Made by a program: the position numbers and the translations under genes. From positions 1,117,583-1,181,582 of the forward strand of contig NZ_KE332518.1 of the NCBI RefSeq assembly GCF_000413055.1: DNA of 64,000 bases, written 5' to 3'. Origin of the DNA: Treponema maltophilum ATCC 51939 (GTDB taxonomy: Bacteria; Spirochaetota; Spirochaetia; Treponematales; Treponemataceae). How positions within the stretch are numbered: position 1 is the first letter of the stretch; each line of letters starts with the position of its first letter. Of the stretch, positions 30,747 through 38,727 are shown piece by piece. Below the pieces are notes generated by a model. It was given only the letters and a program-made list of their open reading frames with translations, was not told where the DNA came from and ran no database searches.

Positions 30747-31709
30747 ATGAAAAAAGACGACGCAAAAACCGTTTTCATCGATACGCCCGCTTCCGACGGC
30801 GTGCAAATTGCATTGCACATGTGGCTTCCGGCCGGCCCTCAGGCCGGTTCTGCGGTCAAAACGGCTGTTGTACTGAGCCACGGCATGGCCGAACATGCGA
30901 TGCGGTATGAAGGTTTTGCGCGTTTTTTATGCGAAAACGGCATCGCCTTTTACGCGCACGACCACCGCGGACACGGACAAACCGCAAAAAATGCCGACGA
31001 ATTGGGTTTTTTGGCCGAAAAAGACGGATTTCAAGCGGTCGTACTTGATCTGCGAAGCGTCGTCGAACGATGCCGATCCGATTTACCGAATGCAAAGATT
31101 ATCCTGCTCGGCCATTCGTTCGGTTCGTTTGTCGCCCAATCGTTTATCGAACAGTTCGGAAACGAAGTTGACGGCTGCATATTGTCGGGAACGGCGGGAC
31201 CTCGCCGCTTACTCAGCGCGGCAGGAAACCGCATGGCCTCCTTGGTAAAGCTTTTTAAAGGCGCTCGGTACCGCTCGAAGTTTTTGGATAGGGCAAGTTT
31301 TTCTTCATACCTTGATAAAATACCGAACGCAAAAAGTCCCTTTGCGTGGCTGTCGCGTGACGATGAGCAGGTTGCCCTGTACGAAAAAGATCCTTTGTGC
31401 GGCTTTTTGTGCACGGCAGGCTTTTTTTACGATTTAACCGCGGGCTTATGCCGCATTCACCGCGAAAAAAATATGAAGCGTATTCCCAAAAAGCTTCCCG
31501 TATTGTTTTTTGCGGGAACCGGCGATCCGGTCGGCGGCTATACGAAAACGATCCGCGCCCTTGCCGATCGGTACCGCAAAAACGGCATGACCGACGTGTC
31601 CGAAATCTATTACGAGGGCGGCCGGCACGAAATGCTCAACGAAACGAATTGCGTTCAAGTACAAAACGATATTTTGGAATGGATACAAAAACATTGGTAT
31701 AAAAATTAA
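30747..31709 (+). CDS. Alpha/beta hydrolase, monoacylglycerol-lipase-like
   Basis: The 320-residue protein has VVLSHGMAEHAMRYEGFA near residue 48 (oxyanion-hole HG), YAHDHRGHGQT near 80, the nucleophile elbow LLGHSFGSFVAQ near 122, a late Asp in AGTGDPVGGYTK and the catalytic His in EGGRHEMLNE. This is the pattern of serine aminopeptidase S33/monoglyceride lipases (lysophospholipases). It probably hydrolyses lysophospholipids or monoacylglycerols in the cytoplasm, as no signal peptide is present. It has its own leadered promoter. Confidence 0.85.
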   Translation: MKKDDAKTVFIDTPASDGVQIALHMWLPAGPQAGSAVKTAVVLSHGMAEHAMRYEGFARFLCENGIAFYAHDHRGHGQTAKNADELGFLAEKDGFQAVVLDLRSVVERCRSDLPNAKIILLGHSFGSFVAQSFIEQFGNEVDGCILSGTAGPRRLLSAAGNRMASLVKLFKGARYRSKFLDRASFSSYLDKIPNAKSPFAWLSRDDEQVALYEKDPLCGFLCTAGFFYDLTAGLCRIHREKNMKRIPKKLPVLFFAGTGDPVGGYTKTIRALADRYRKNGMTDVSEIYYEGGRHEMLNETNCVQVQNDILEWIQKHWYKN

Positions 31710-31713
31710 TAGA

Positions 31714-32056
31714 CAACCGCACCGGAACAGAGCTTCAGCATGAAAAGATTTGCATAGCGTAAGACAAAAGATGAAAATTGCTGTTCGGAATCGTCTCCGT
31801 TCGTTTTTGGAGCGGGGTAACCGCTACAGAGAAATATTAAGCGTGTGAAAAATACCGACATTGACAGGGAAACAGCCGAACGCAAGGCAGCGGCAACTGC
31901 CGCCGAAACGCTCTGACCGTTGGCAAGCAAAATTTCATAGAAATTTTGCGCAGTCCGATACCTATTACGGTCAGCCGCGTTGAACGGCAGGACGCTGCCG
32001 GTAGGCGGCTTTTTTACTGTTAAATATTTTACAATGTATATTTTCCGGTGCGGTTG
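31714..32056. mobile_element. MITE-like element with terminal inverted repeats and internal RNA structure
   Basis: CAACCGCACCGGAA at 31714-31727 is repeated inverted at 32043-32056 (14 of 14 bases), framing 343 bp with no recognisable gene. Inside are strong hairpins: AGCGG/CCGCT near 31811, GGCAG/CTGCC near 31888, a perfect 10-base pair of arms at 31927-31949 (GCAAAATTTC/GAAATTTTGC) nested in CTGACCGT (31913) and ACGGTCAG (31967), and a rightward terminator at 31973-32016. I see no target-site duplication. It may be a miniature transposable element or a dispersed structured RNA. A 74-codon leftward frame inside it is probably not a gene. Confidence 0.6.
31973..32016 (+). terminator. Two-tier intrinsic terminator within the repeat element
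   Basis: AGCCGC pairs with GCGGCT, enclosing a second stem CGGCAG/CTGCCG with a GACG loop, and six or more T follow. It would end transcripts arriving from the lipase-like gene or starting inside the element, and isolates pcnB. Confidence 0.65.
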
Positions 32057-32072
32057 CCCTGTGTATTGACAC

Positions 32073-32102
32073 TTGACCTCGAACGCTTTTTTGTTCTATT
32101 AT
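32073..32102 (+). promoter_or_regulatory. pcnB promoter, leaderless arrangement
   Basis: TTGACC at 32073-32078, an 18-base spacer and TATTAT at 32097-32102. The GTG of pcnB follows six bases later, so the transcript should start at or next to the start codon. There is no Shine-Dalgarno. Confidence 0.55.
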
Positions 32103-32108
32103 TGAACG

Positions 32109-33215
32109 GTGCTTTCCCGATATACATCAGATAAAAACGGTCGGCCTGTAAAAACCGCCGTCATTTACACCGAAAACGAACATTGCCTGAAAAAAACGGA
32201 TATCGATCCGGGGGCGCTGTGGATAATACGGCGCCTCAAAGAATGCGGCTTTGAAGCCCTTATTGTCGGCGGTGCCGTGCGCGACCTTTTGCTGCACAAA
32301 ACGCCCAAGGACTTCGATTTGGTTACCGATGCGACGCCGGCCCGCATTAAAAAAATATTCCGCAATTCATACATCATCGGAAAGCGTTTTCGCATCGTGC
32401 ACATATTTTTCGATCATCGAATCTTTGAAGTAACCACTTTCCGTTCTTTTGCCGAAGGGAAAACCGTCGGCAATACCTTCGGCACAATCGAAGAAGATTC
32501 AAAGCGCAGGGATTTTACGCTGAACGCGTTGTATTACGATCCCGAAAAAAATCAGATTATCGATTACGTCGGCGGCTTTAAAGATATACAGGCAAAAAAA
32601 ATCGTGCCGGTTATTCCTTTAAAGCAAATATTTGTCGAAGACCCGGTACGGATGCTGCGCGCCGTAAAATACGCCGCTTCGAGCGGGTTTAAAATTCCGT
32701 TTTTGCTGCGCCGCAAAATCACATCGTCCGCCCATCTTTTGTCGCCGGTTTCTCCGTCGCGGCTGACCGAAGAACTTTTAAAAATAATCAATTCCGGCCA
32801 AGCATACGAAATTGTATCGTCGGCGATTCCGCTGCGGCTTTTTATGTATTTGCAGCCGGCGGCTTCCGCTTTGATTGCCGAAAAAGAAGGCTTTTGTGCC
32901 GCCTACATGCAAAGCTTAAAAGCGCTGGACGATCTGCATCATCGTGATCCTGCCGCGCGGCTGGGCGATAAATTGGTTTATCTTATCCGCGATTTTATAA
33001 AGCTTTTGGCGAATTGGGAACTCGAAGCTGCGGCAAAAACGAGTGCCGCCGAACTGTACAAATTCGCATGGAAGGAATGTCGGAGCTTTGTGCTGCCCAT
33101 GAATCCCCAGCGTTCCGAATTGGAATACGCCGTGCGCTTTTGTTTAAAAGAATTCGGGATAAGCGTGCGGCCGCCCAAAAAGAAAAAAAGCCCGCAAAGG
33201 ACTGCGGCCGTTTAA
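32109..33215 (+). CDS. pcnB: Poly(A) polymerase / CCA-adding enzyme family (PcnB-like)
   Basis: The 368-residue class II nucleotidyltransferase has ALIVGGAVRDLLLHKTPKDFD with the GG and DxD metal site, then KRFRIVHIFF, RRDFTLNALYYD and the NTP-selecting EDPVRMLRAVKYA. The N-terminal segment (AVIYTENEHCLKKTDIDPGAL) matches PcnB-type enzymes better than tRNA CCA-adding enzymes, which supports the GTG start. The C-terminus is basic (RPPKKKKSPQRT), as in PcnB. It adds A tails to RNA or CCA to tRNA; sequence alone favours the former. Confidence 0.88.
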   Translation: MLSRYTSDKNGRPVKTAVIYTENEHCLKKTDIDPGALWIIRRLKECGFEALIVGGAVRDLLLHKTPKDFDLVTDATPARIKKIFRNSYIIGKRFRIVHIFFDHRIFEVTTFRSFAEGKTVGNTFGTIEEDSKRRDFTLNALYYDPEKNQIIDYVGGFKDIQAKKIVPVIPLKQIFVEDPVRMLRAVKYAASSGFKIPFLLRRKITSSAHLLSPVSPSRLTEELLKIINSGQAYEIVSSAIPLRLFMYLQPAASALIAEKEGFCAAYMQSLKALDDLHHRDPAARLGDKLVYLIRDFIKLLANWELEAAAKTSAAELYKFAWKECRSFVLPMNPQRSELEYAVRFCLKEFGISVRPPKKKKSPQRTAAV

Positions 33216-33238
33216 AACCGGTTTTTGGGATTTTGCAA

Positions 33239-34105
33239 TCAGCTTTTGCGCGATATTTTATCGACAATGATGTTTACGCTTTCGATTAAAATTCCCGTGT
33301 AGCGTTCGATATTTTCGATAACGTATTTTTGCAGATTGTGAATTTTTCCTGCCAATTCGGTGCCGAAGGGAACGTCGGTGGTAATGACGAGCTTGTAGCC
33401 GTGGGCATCGGTTTTTATCGTGAGTTTTTTTATTTTGATTTCGGGGTCGAATTCGCTGACGCAGTGCATGACCATTTGAGTGAGCGCCGCTTCCGAAATA
33501 CTGACGCGGCCTTTTTTTGAAAATTCGGGGCGCACAACCGATTTTTCATACACTTTCATGTTCGCGCCCGACGGCCGTTCTTTACGGAAGAGTTTTATTC
33601 TGATCGAATCGTAAAAAATCTGCGGATAACTGCGCTTTATTTCCAATGCGGGAACGGGAATCACGTGCTTTCCTTCGATGCGGCGCGAACGGATCGCAAA
33701 GTCTATTTCATCCTGAGTGGCGATGTCTTCGATTTTTATGATTTTGCTCGGCTGGGGAATTTGCAATCGTGCGGCGATTTTTTTTACCATTTTTTCTGAT
33801 GTTCCCAAAATCAAAAGGCGGCGGATATTTTGCTTTTTTAAAGCGCGCGCGATTTCGTCGCGGTGTTCTTTATCGTCGAAAACGGCAGCTCTGACGGCCG
33901 CTAAAAAGGTTTTTTCGCGCTTTGCCGAATGTCCCGCCAAAATCTTATCGTCCTGAATGAGAAGTCCGTCGTCGATTATTGCACCGATGTCGTATTTTTG
34001 TGCCAAAAGTTTCGCCCGGAAACTTTTTCCCGTGCCGCTTGCTCCGACAAGCGCGAAAACCGTAATTCCTGTAAAAAGCGCAAAAATATCGTCAAGAACT
34101 TTCAT
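33239..34105 (-). CDS. P-loop ATPase with Asp23/Gls24-like C-terminal domain
   Basis: The 288-residue protein has Walker A ALVGASGTGKSFRAKLLA near residue 20 and DDGLLIQDDKILAG near 48, a small kinase-like N-terminal domain. The last 95 residues (VSISEAALTQMVMHCVSEFD, LTIKTDAHGYKLVITTDVPFG, IENIERYTGILIESVNIIV) match the layout of the Asp23/Gls24 alkaline-shock family (DUF322). This combination is unusual. Function is unknown; Asp23 proteins sit at membranes in Gram-positives. It starts four bases from the end of the pseudouridine synthase gene and converges on pcnB. Confidence 0.65.
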   Translation of the reverse strand: MKVLDDIFALFTGITVFALVGASGTGKSFRAKLLAQKYDIGAIIDDGLLIQDDKILAGHSAKREKTFLAAVRAAVFDDKEHRDEIARALKKQNIRRLLILGTSEKMVKKIAARLQIPQPSKIIKIEDIATQDEIDFAIRSRRIEGKHVIPVPALEIKRSYPQIFYDSIRIKLFRKERPSGANMKVYEKSVVRPEFSKKGRVSISEAALTQMVMHCVSEFDPEIKIKKLTIKTDAHGYKLVITTDVPFGTELAGKIHNLQKYVIENIERYTGILIESVNIIVDKISRKS

Positions 34106-34109
34106 TACT

Positions 34110-35189
34110 TTAAGTATACGTTGAAAGTTCGACTGCGGGCAAGTAGGTTTTAATCAATTGTTCGAAAAAAAACGGCAAAGGCGCCGATATTTTTTCGGGA
34201 ACGCCGAGCGGATTGTCTTTTTCGAATATCAGCGTGCGTGCGTGCAAAAAAAGACTTTGTCCGTGCTTATCCGGATACGAAAAAAAATCGGCTCCGTACG
34301 CGCTGTCGCCCAAAAGCGGAAAGCCCGCAAAGGCGGCTTGGGCTCGTATTTGATGTGTTTTTCCCGTTTTTATTTCAACCGAAACAAGGGTAAAACTTTT
34401 GCCGCCGATTTTCCCGTGCGCAAGGGGCCGCACCTCTGTCAGTGCGGCTTTTTTGCCGCTGCGACCGCTTTCGGCTGTATGTATGTCTTCCGCTTTTTCA
34501 CGCGGTTTTACTTTCACGGTCGCAAAGGTTTTTCCCGCGCGTGCGGCTTTTTCGCCGTTTTTTTCTATGACGTTTTCCCATATGCACGCTTCGCGCAGCG
34601 TTCCTTCAATAAGGGCCGTATAGATTTTTCCGATCCGCCTTTCGGCGAGCGCTTTTGAAAAATACTGCGCGCCGATTAAACTTTGCGAAAAGGCGACCAA
34701 GCCGGTCGTTCTGCGGTCGATGCGGTGAAGCGGGCCGGGAACAAACGACAGAGAATGCGGCTTTTCGTTATCGGATGCGGCTTTTTCGGCATATTCGCGC
34801 CGTATCAGTTTATCCAGAGGCACCGCGTGCGAAGATCCGCCGTGGACCGGAACGCCGTATGCTTTGTTGACAATGCGGATATGCTCGTTTGCAAACACAT
34901 CGGTAAACGGCGTATAAGCGGATGAGGGGCGGGAAGGGGATTCCGCTTTTTTATCATCATAAGAGTGAGTGCGTCTGCGAGCGTCGGCAAGAAAATCGGC
35001 AATATCGAGAACGTCGCCTTTTTGCACGCGGTACGATGCGTCTTTTTTGAGTCCGTTTACTTTGATAAAACCGCTTCGCATGCTTTTATGTATAAGGCCG
35101 AGCGGAACGTCGGCAAGGAATTTTCTGAGCACGCGTTCAAGCCGCCTGTTTTCGTCATCGGCGGCCGCGGTAAATTGCTTAAAAATCAT
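34110..35189 (-). CDS. RluA-family pseudouridine synthase with S4 domain
   Basis: The 359-residue protein has an N-terminal S4 RNA-binding domain (RRLERVLRKFLADVPLGLIHKSMRSG) given here in part, and the RluA catalytic motif GPLHRIDRRTTGLVAFS near residue 155 with the nucleophilic Asp. KTGKTHQIRAQAAFAGFPLLGD is the conserved KTGRxHQIR region. Insertions around residues 70-130 make it longer than RluC/RluD (about 320). It modifies uridines in 23S rRNA or tRNA; the site cannot be told. It is followed by the ATPase/Asp23-like gene. Confidence 0.9.
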   Translation of the reverse strand: MIFKQFTAAADDENRRLERVLRKFLADVPLGLIHKSMRSGFIKVNGLKKDASYRVQKGDVLDIADFLADARRRTHSYDDKKAESPSRPSSAYTPFTDVFANEHIRIVNKAYGVPVHGGSSHAVPLDKLIRREYAEKAASDNEKPHSLSFVPGPLHRIDRRTTGLVAFSQSLIGAQYFSKALAERRIGKIYTALIEGTLREACIWENVIEKNGEKAARAGKTFATVKVKPREKAEDIHTAESGRSGKKAALTEVRPLAHGKIGGKSFTLVSVEIKTGKTHQIRAQAAFAGFPLLGDSAYGADFFSYPDKHGQSLFLHARTLIFEKDNPLGVPEKISAPLPFFFEQLIKTYLPAVELSTYT

Positions 35190-35324
35190 AGTTCAACAAG
35201 TATTTCAGTCTTTTCAGTATACCGATTTATGGAAATCCAAATCAAGTCTAAATCTCTCCCGCGCAGAAAAAGAGATTCAGCATACGTAAAACACCCAAAA
35301 GCACATGCTTACGAAAAAAATATA

Positions 35325-35381
35325 AAAAAGCGACCGTGAACGGCTTATGAGCGCAGCGAATTGCCTGAACGGTTGCTTTTT
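35325..35381. terminator. Large hairpin in the 304-base gap before the PAP2-like gene
   Basis: AAAAAGCGACCGT at 35325-35337 pairs with ACGGTTGCTTTTT at 35369-35381 (one G-T pair), with a 31-base loop. The A- and T-runs make it a bidirectional terminator candidate. The rest of 35190-35493 holds only the promoter described separately; no gene is visible. Confidence 0.45.
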
Positions 35382-35455
35382 TTGCATAATTATCGGAAAC
35401 AAATTTTTGGTGATATTTTCATTCATGCTGAATTTTTTTTGAACATATGCCCTAC

Positions 35456-35485
35456 TAGACAAAAAACGGCTGAGGCGGGTAGAAT
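35456..35485 (+). promoter_or_regulatory. Promoter of the PAP2-like gene, leaderless arrangement
   Basis: TAGACA at 35456-35461, an 18-base spacer and TAGAAT at 35480-35485. The ATG at 35494 is eight bases further on and no Shine-Dalgarno precedes it. Confidence 0.5.
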
Positions 35486-35493
35486 ATACCGTT

Positions 35494-35973
35494 ATGTTTT
35501 TAATGATGCGGAAACAATTATATTATTTGCTTATAAATCCGGTTTTACTTTCGGCGGTATTCAGCTGGCTTTCCGCACAATTTATAAAAACGGTTATACA
35601 GCTTTTAAAGGGCAGAGTTTCGGACTTAAAAGACCTTGTCGCCCTGCTTTTTTGGCGCACCGGCGGCATGCCTTCGAGCCATTCGGCTTTGGTCTGCGCG
35701 CTGGCGGCTTCAATCGGCTTTAATTCGGGCATGGATTCGGACGTCTTTGTGTTATCCTGTTGTTTTGCGCTCGTGGTTATCCGCGATGCGGTCGGCGTAC
35801 GGCGCGCAAGCGGACTTCAGGCGCGTACGCTGAATGAAATCGGCAGAGAATTGCAGCAACGGCATATTCTCGAATTCCAAGCGCTCAAAGAAGTGCACGG
35901 TCATAAACCTTTGGAAGTTTTTGTCGGCTGTCTTTTGGGACTTTTTATCGGAACCGCCTTTTCAGTGCTTTAA
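35494..35973 (+). CDS. Divergent PAP2 family protein (DUF212)
   Basis: The 159-residue membrane protein has the DUF212 pattern: ISWLSAQFIKT-like start (FSWLSAQFIKTVIQLLKG), GGMPSSHSALVCALAASIGF with the phosphatase SSHSA motif, IRDAVGVRRASGLQA and GHKPLEVFVGCLLG. Relatives resemble acid phosphatase/vanadium haloperoxidase fold enzymes and may dephosphorylate membrane lipids. Four hydrophobic segments are visible. Its stop is 13 bases before the start of the next membrane protein gene. Confidence 0.85.
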   Translation: MFLMMRKQLYYLLINPVLLSAVFSWLSAQFIKTVIQLLKGRVSDLKDLVALLFWRTGGMPSSHSALVCALAASIGFNSGMDSDVFVLSCCFALVVIRDAVGVRRASGLQARTLNEIGRELQQRHILEFQALKEVHGHKPLEVFVGCLLGLFIGTAFSVL

Positions 35974-35986
35974 AACGCCGGATTTC

Positions 35987-37456
35987 ATGAAAGAAAAAAC
36001 GCTTATTTTTACGGCTTGCGGATGTGTTCTCTTGTGCGGTGTGCTGTTATTTTTGTGCCGCACCGTTCCTTCGGGAAAAATATGGAAGGCGTACAGCGTC
36101 GCTTACGTGCAAAAATCGGTTCCTGCGGAAACGGTTCTCGGCTTGCTGGACGGCGCGGGAATTACGGGGGTGCTTTCTTCGGAACACGAGCCTTTTCCGC
36201 CGCTTTCGCGCTTTGCTCCCGTTCAATACGGAACCTACGGCGCTTTTTCCTACCGGATTTTGCAAAGCGTTTTTTTTGCGGATAAAAGCGATGCTTTTGC
36301 TTTATACTACATTCCCGAAAACGACACGGAAAAAGCGGTCGAAGCTTTGAGCGCTTCGGAAGCGGAATGGGGAATTGCAGGACGCGGCGGCAATCGGCAT
36401 GCGGTTGCGGCAGCGGTGTTTATTCTTTTTTTGATTTTTTTGGCTTTTGCCGAAAACCGCTTGTTTTTTGCCTGCGCATTTTTTCCCTTTGTGTGCTATA
36501 CGGCCGCATCTCCTTTTTATGACGCCGCTTCTTTCGTATGTCTTTTGGGATTCGGTTTGTTTATCGGACAGAAATTTTGGCGGCGCCGCGGATTTTTGAA
36601 AAAGACGGCGGCGAACGCGGTGCTTGCCGCTTCTCTGTTTTTGCTGATTGTTTGTTCCGCGTTTTCCGGCGTAAAGCAAACGCTCGCCCTTTTTGCCGCC
36701 GTTCTCGCTTCCTGTTCACTCGTGTACCTTTTGTATAAAATCGAGCCCGTGCTGCGCGGCAAAAAAAGTTTTAATCCCGTGCTTATAATTCCGGCGCGGC
36801 GGCTGCCTTTCGGCACCGTTTTGCGCATGCGGTTTGCGCTTGTTCCCGCAATATGCGTGTGTTTTTTTGCGTTTTCGGCGGCGCGCGGCTTTGCAGGCGT
36901 TTCGATCCCTCATGCAAAAAGCGTGTACATTCCCGCGCCGGTGCGCAAAACGATGCAAAAAGATTTTTCGTCCCGTTCATACGAACGTGTTTTGCGTACG
37001 AACACTCCCGAACGTTTGCCCGACTTAACCGATTTTATACACGGCTTTTGGTATATGCAAACCTACCCGTTCAAAAAGCTCGAAAAAACTTCCGGCGGTC
37101 AAAACGAAAACGCGCACAAGCGGCCGCAATTCGGCGAAAAGGTTGAATATCCGAATTATGAAAAAGACGGACAAAAATTGAAAGAAGTTGCGGTAACGGC
37201 CGCCGTATTCGATGAATCGTATATTGCGGATGTCATACGGCTCGCTCTCGGAAACGAAGATGCCGCTCAAGAAGCTTCGACGCATTCTGCAGGCGGTGCG
37301 GAAAGGCTTTTAGCAAAACAAAACGGTTTTGTGCGTACGGTCTACCGGCGATCCGACGGTACGCAAAACGATATCTCCGTTTTCGTCTTTACCCTCTGCG
37401 CTTTTATATATATACTGTTTTTGCTCGGTATCTTGGGAATAAAGAGGCTTATATAA
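35987..37456 (+). CDS. Multi-pass membrane protein of unknown family
   Basis: About 489 residues from the ATG at 35987 (a longer frame overlaps the PAP2-like gene and is not needed). It has an N-terminal hydrophobic segment (TLIFTACGCVLLCGVLLFLC), an extracytoplasmic region of about 120 residues, six or so membrane segments between 150 and 320, a second soluble region, and a final C-terminal segment (LCAFIYILFLLGILG). I do not recognise it. It ends two bases before rnfC, so it may be a fixed partner of the Rnf-like complex. Confidence 0.6.
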   Translation: MKEKTLIFTACGCVLLCGVLLFLCRTVPSGKIWKAYSVAYVQKSVPAETVLGLLDGAGITGVLSSEHEPFPPLSRFAPVQYGTYGAFSYRILQSVFFADKSDAFALYYIPENDTEKAVEALSASEAEWGIAGRGGNRHAVAAAVFILFLIFLAFAENRLFFACAFFPFVCYTAASPFYDAASFVCLLGFGLFIGQKFWRRRGFLKKTAANAVLAASLFLLIVCSAFSGVKQTLALFAAVLASCSLVYLLYKIEPVLRGKKSFNPVLIIPARRLPFGTVLRMRFALVPAICVCFFAFSAARGFAGVSIPHAKSVYIPAPVRKTMQKDFSSRSYERVLRTNTPERLPDLTDFIHGFWYMQTYPFKKLEKTSGGQNENAHKRPQFGEKVEYPNYEKDGQKLKEVAVTAAVFDESYIADVIRLALGNEDAAQEASTHSAGGAERLLAKQNGFVRTVYRRSDGTQNDISVFVFTLCAFIYILFLLGILGIKRLI

Positions 37457-37458
37457 GT

Positions 37459-38727
37459 ATGTCGGAAAGAAAAGAACGGTTCGATTTTCCCCGCTATGAA
37501 TATGCGTGTCTGAATCCCGCATACATTCCCGCCTCGGTTGCCGTTTCGGCGGAGCAGGGCGGAGGAGCCTCGCGTTTTTCGGTAAAACCGGGCGACAGCG
37601 TGTTCGAGGGGCAAACAATCGCGACGGGCTACAAAACGTCGGTTTCCGTCCACGCACCCATTCCGGGAATCGTAACCGGGATTGTCGAGCGTACCATGCC
37701 GAACGGGAAAAAAGCCGAATGCGCGATAATCGATTTTAAAGGCAGTTTTAACTTTGAAGGCAAACCTGCGGCCGACTCTGCCGGATACAACAGGTCGTCT
37801 TCTCATAAGCTGATTTCGCAAATACGGCAATACGGCATCATCAATACCTTCAATGAATCGAACGGCTCTCTTGCCTGGCAGATGGAACAGAGCGCCGGGC
37901 GCGAGCCTGCTTTGGGCGTGCGCTTGTTCGACTTTGATCCGAGTTGCTTTGTAGACGATTTTATTTCGTCGCATTTTATCGACGAAGTGCTGCAAGGCGC
38001 CCGGCTGTGCGCAGCGGCAATAAACGCCCGGACAATCGTGTTTTTTTATTCGGCATCGGATTTTACGCTGCCGGAAAAAGGAAAACGGGAACAGTTTCTT
38101 AAACCGTTTGACTGCCGCTTTATAAAAACGGATACGCGCTTTTATCCTTCAGGCTCGGAACGCGTGTTGCAAAGGAAAGGCTCTCCGATAAGCTTGTTTA
38201 TCGACAGCCGCACCGCATTCGGCGTATTCAAATGCCTGTCATTGGGTATGCCGCTTACCGATACCGTCGTGGAAGTAAACGGACAGGCTTTGCACGAAAG
38301 CAAAATGTTTAAAGTCAAATTGGGAACGCCGATCCGCCGGCTTATCGAAGAGTGCGGCGGCTGCGAAAAAACGCCGGCAAAAATCGTTATAAACGGACTC
38401 ATTAAAGGAACGGCCGTCAGCGATTTGGACATTCCCGTTACAAAATACGTAAAAACCGTTACGCTGCTTTCGGCCGGCGATATTCCCGACCAAACGGTTT
38501 CTCCGTGCATTCACTGCGGTTTTTGCAGAACCTCGTGCCCGCTCAACATTCAGCCCGATTTGATTTACAGCCATCGCGTCAATCATACGCCGCTTTCGCG
38601 GGATGTTTTGCTTTCGGCGCATTTGTGTGATGCATGTGCTTTGTGCAATGCGGCGTGCCCGGCGCGGCTTCCGCTCTATCAAACCGTATCGCTTTATAAG
38701 GAAAAAGACAATGCGACAAACGTATAA
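37459..38727 (+). CDS. rnfC: RnfC-like subunit, NADH/FMN site not recognisable
   Basis: The 422-residue protein has the RnfC core: SVHAPIPGIVTGIV near residue 67, MPLTDTVVEVNGQAL, KLGTPIRRLIEECGG, and two 4Fe-4S motifs near the end, CIHCGFCRTSCP and CDACALCNAACP. The usual GGAGFPT and NGAECEPY segments that form the FMN/NADH site in canonical RnfC are not found; the corresponding stretch reads QYGIINTFNESNGSLAW and VRLFDFDPSCF. Rnf complexes couple ferredoxin:NAD redox to ion transport. It starts the run C-D-G-E-A. Confidence 0.8.
   Translation: MSERKERFDFPRYEYACLNPAYIPASVAVSAEQGGGASRFSVKPGDSVFEGQTIATGYKTSVSVHAPIPGIVTGIVERTMPNGKKAECAIIDFKGSFNFEGKPAADSAGYNRSSSHKLISQIRQYGIINTFNESNGSLAWQMEQSAGREPALGVRLFDFDPSCFVDDFISSHFIDEVLQGARLCAAAINARTIVFFYSASDFTLPEKGKREQFLKPFDCRFIKTDTRFYPSGSERVLQRKGSPISLFIDSRTAFGVFKCLSLGMPLTDTVVEVNGQALHESKMFKVKLGTPIRRLIEECGGCEKTPAKIVINGLIKGTAVSDLDIPVTKYVKTVTLLSAGDIPDQTVSPCIHCGFCRTSCPLNIQPDLIYSHRVNHTPLSRDVLLSAHLCDACALCNAACPARLPLYQTVSLYKEKDNATNV

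Noticed and set aside
31706-31930. 74-codon leftward frame inside the inverted-repeat element
   Set aside because: It covers the hairpins and terminal repeat, has no ribosome site, and its composition follows the RNA structure rather than a protein.
32066-32071. TTGACA as the pcnB -35
   Set aside because: It is 25 bases from the -10, whereas TTGACC at 32073 gives an 18-base spacer.
35834-35986. N-terminal extension of the membrane protein gene into the PAP2-like gene
   Set aside because: The internal ATG at 35987 begins a normal hydrophobic N-terminus, and the upstream part is out-of-frame PAP2-like sequence.
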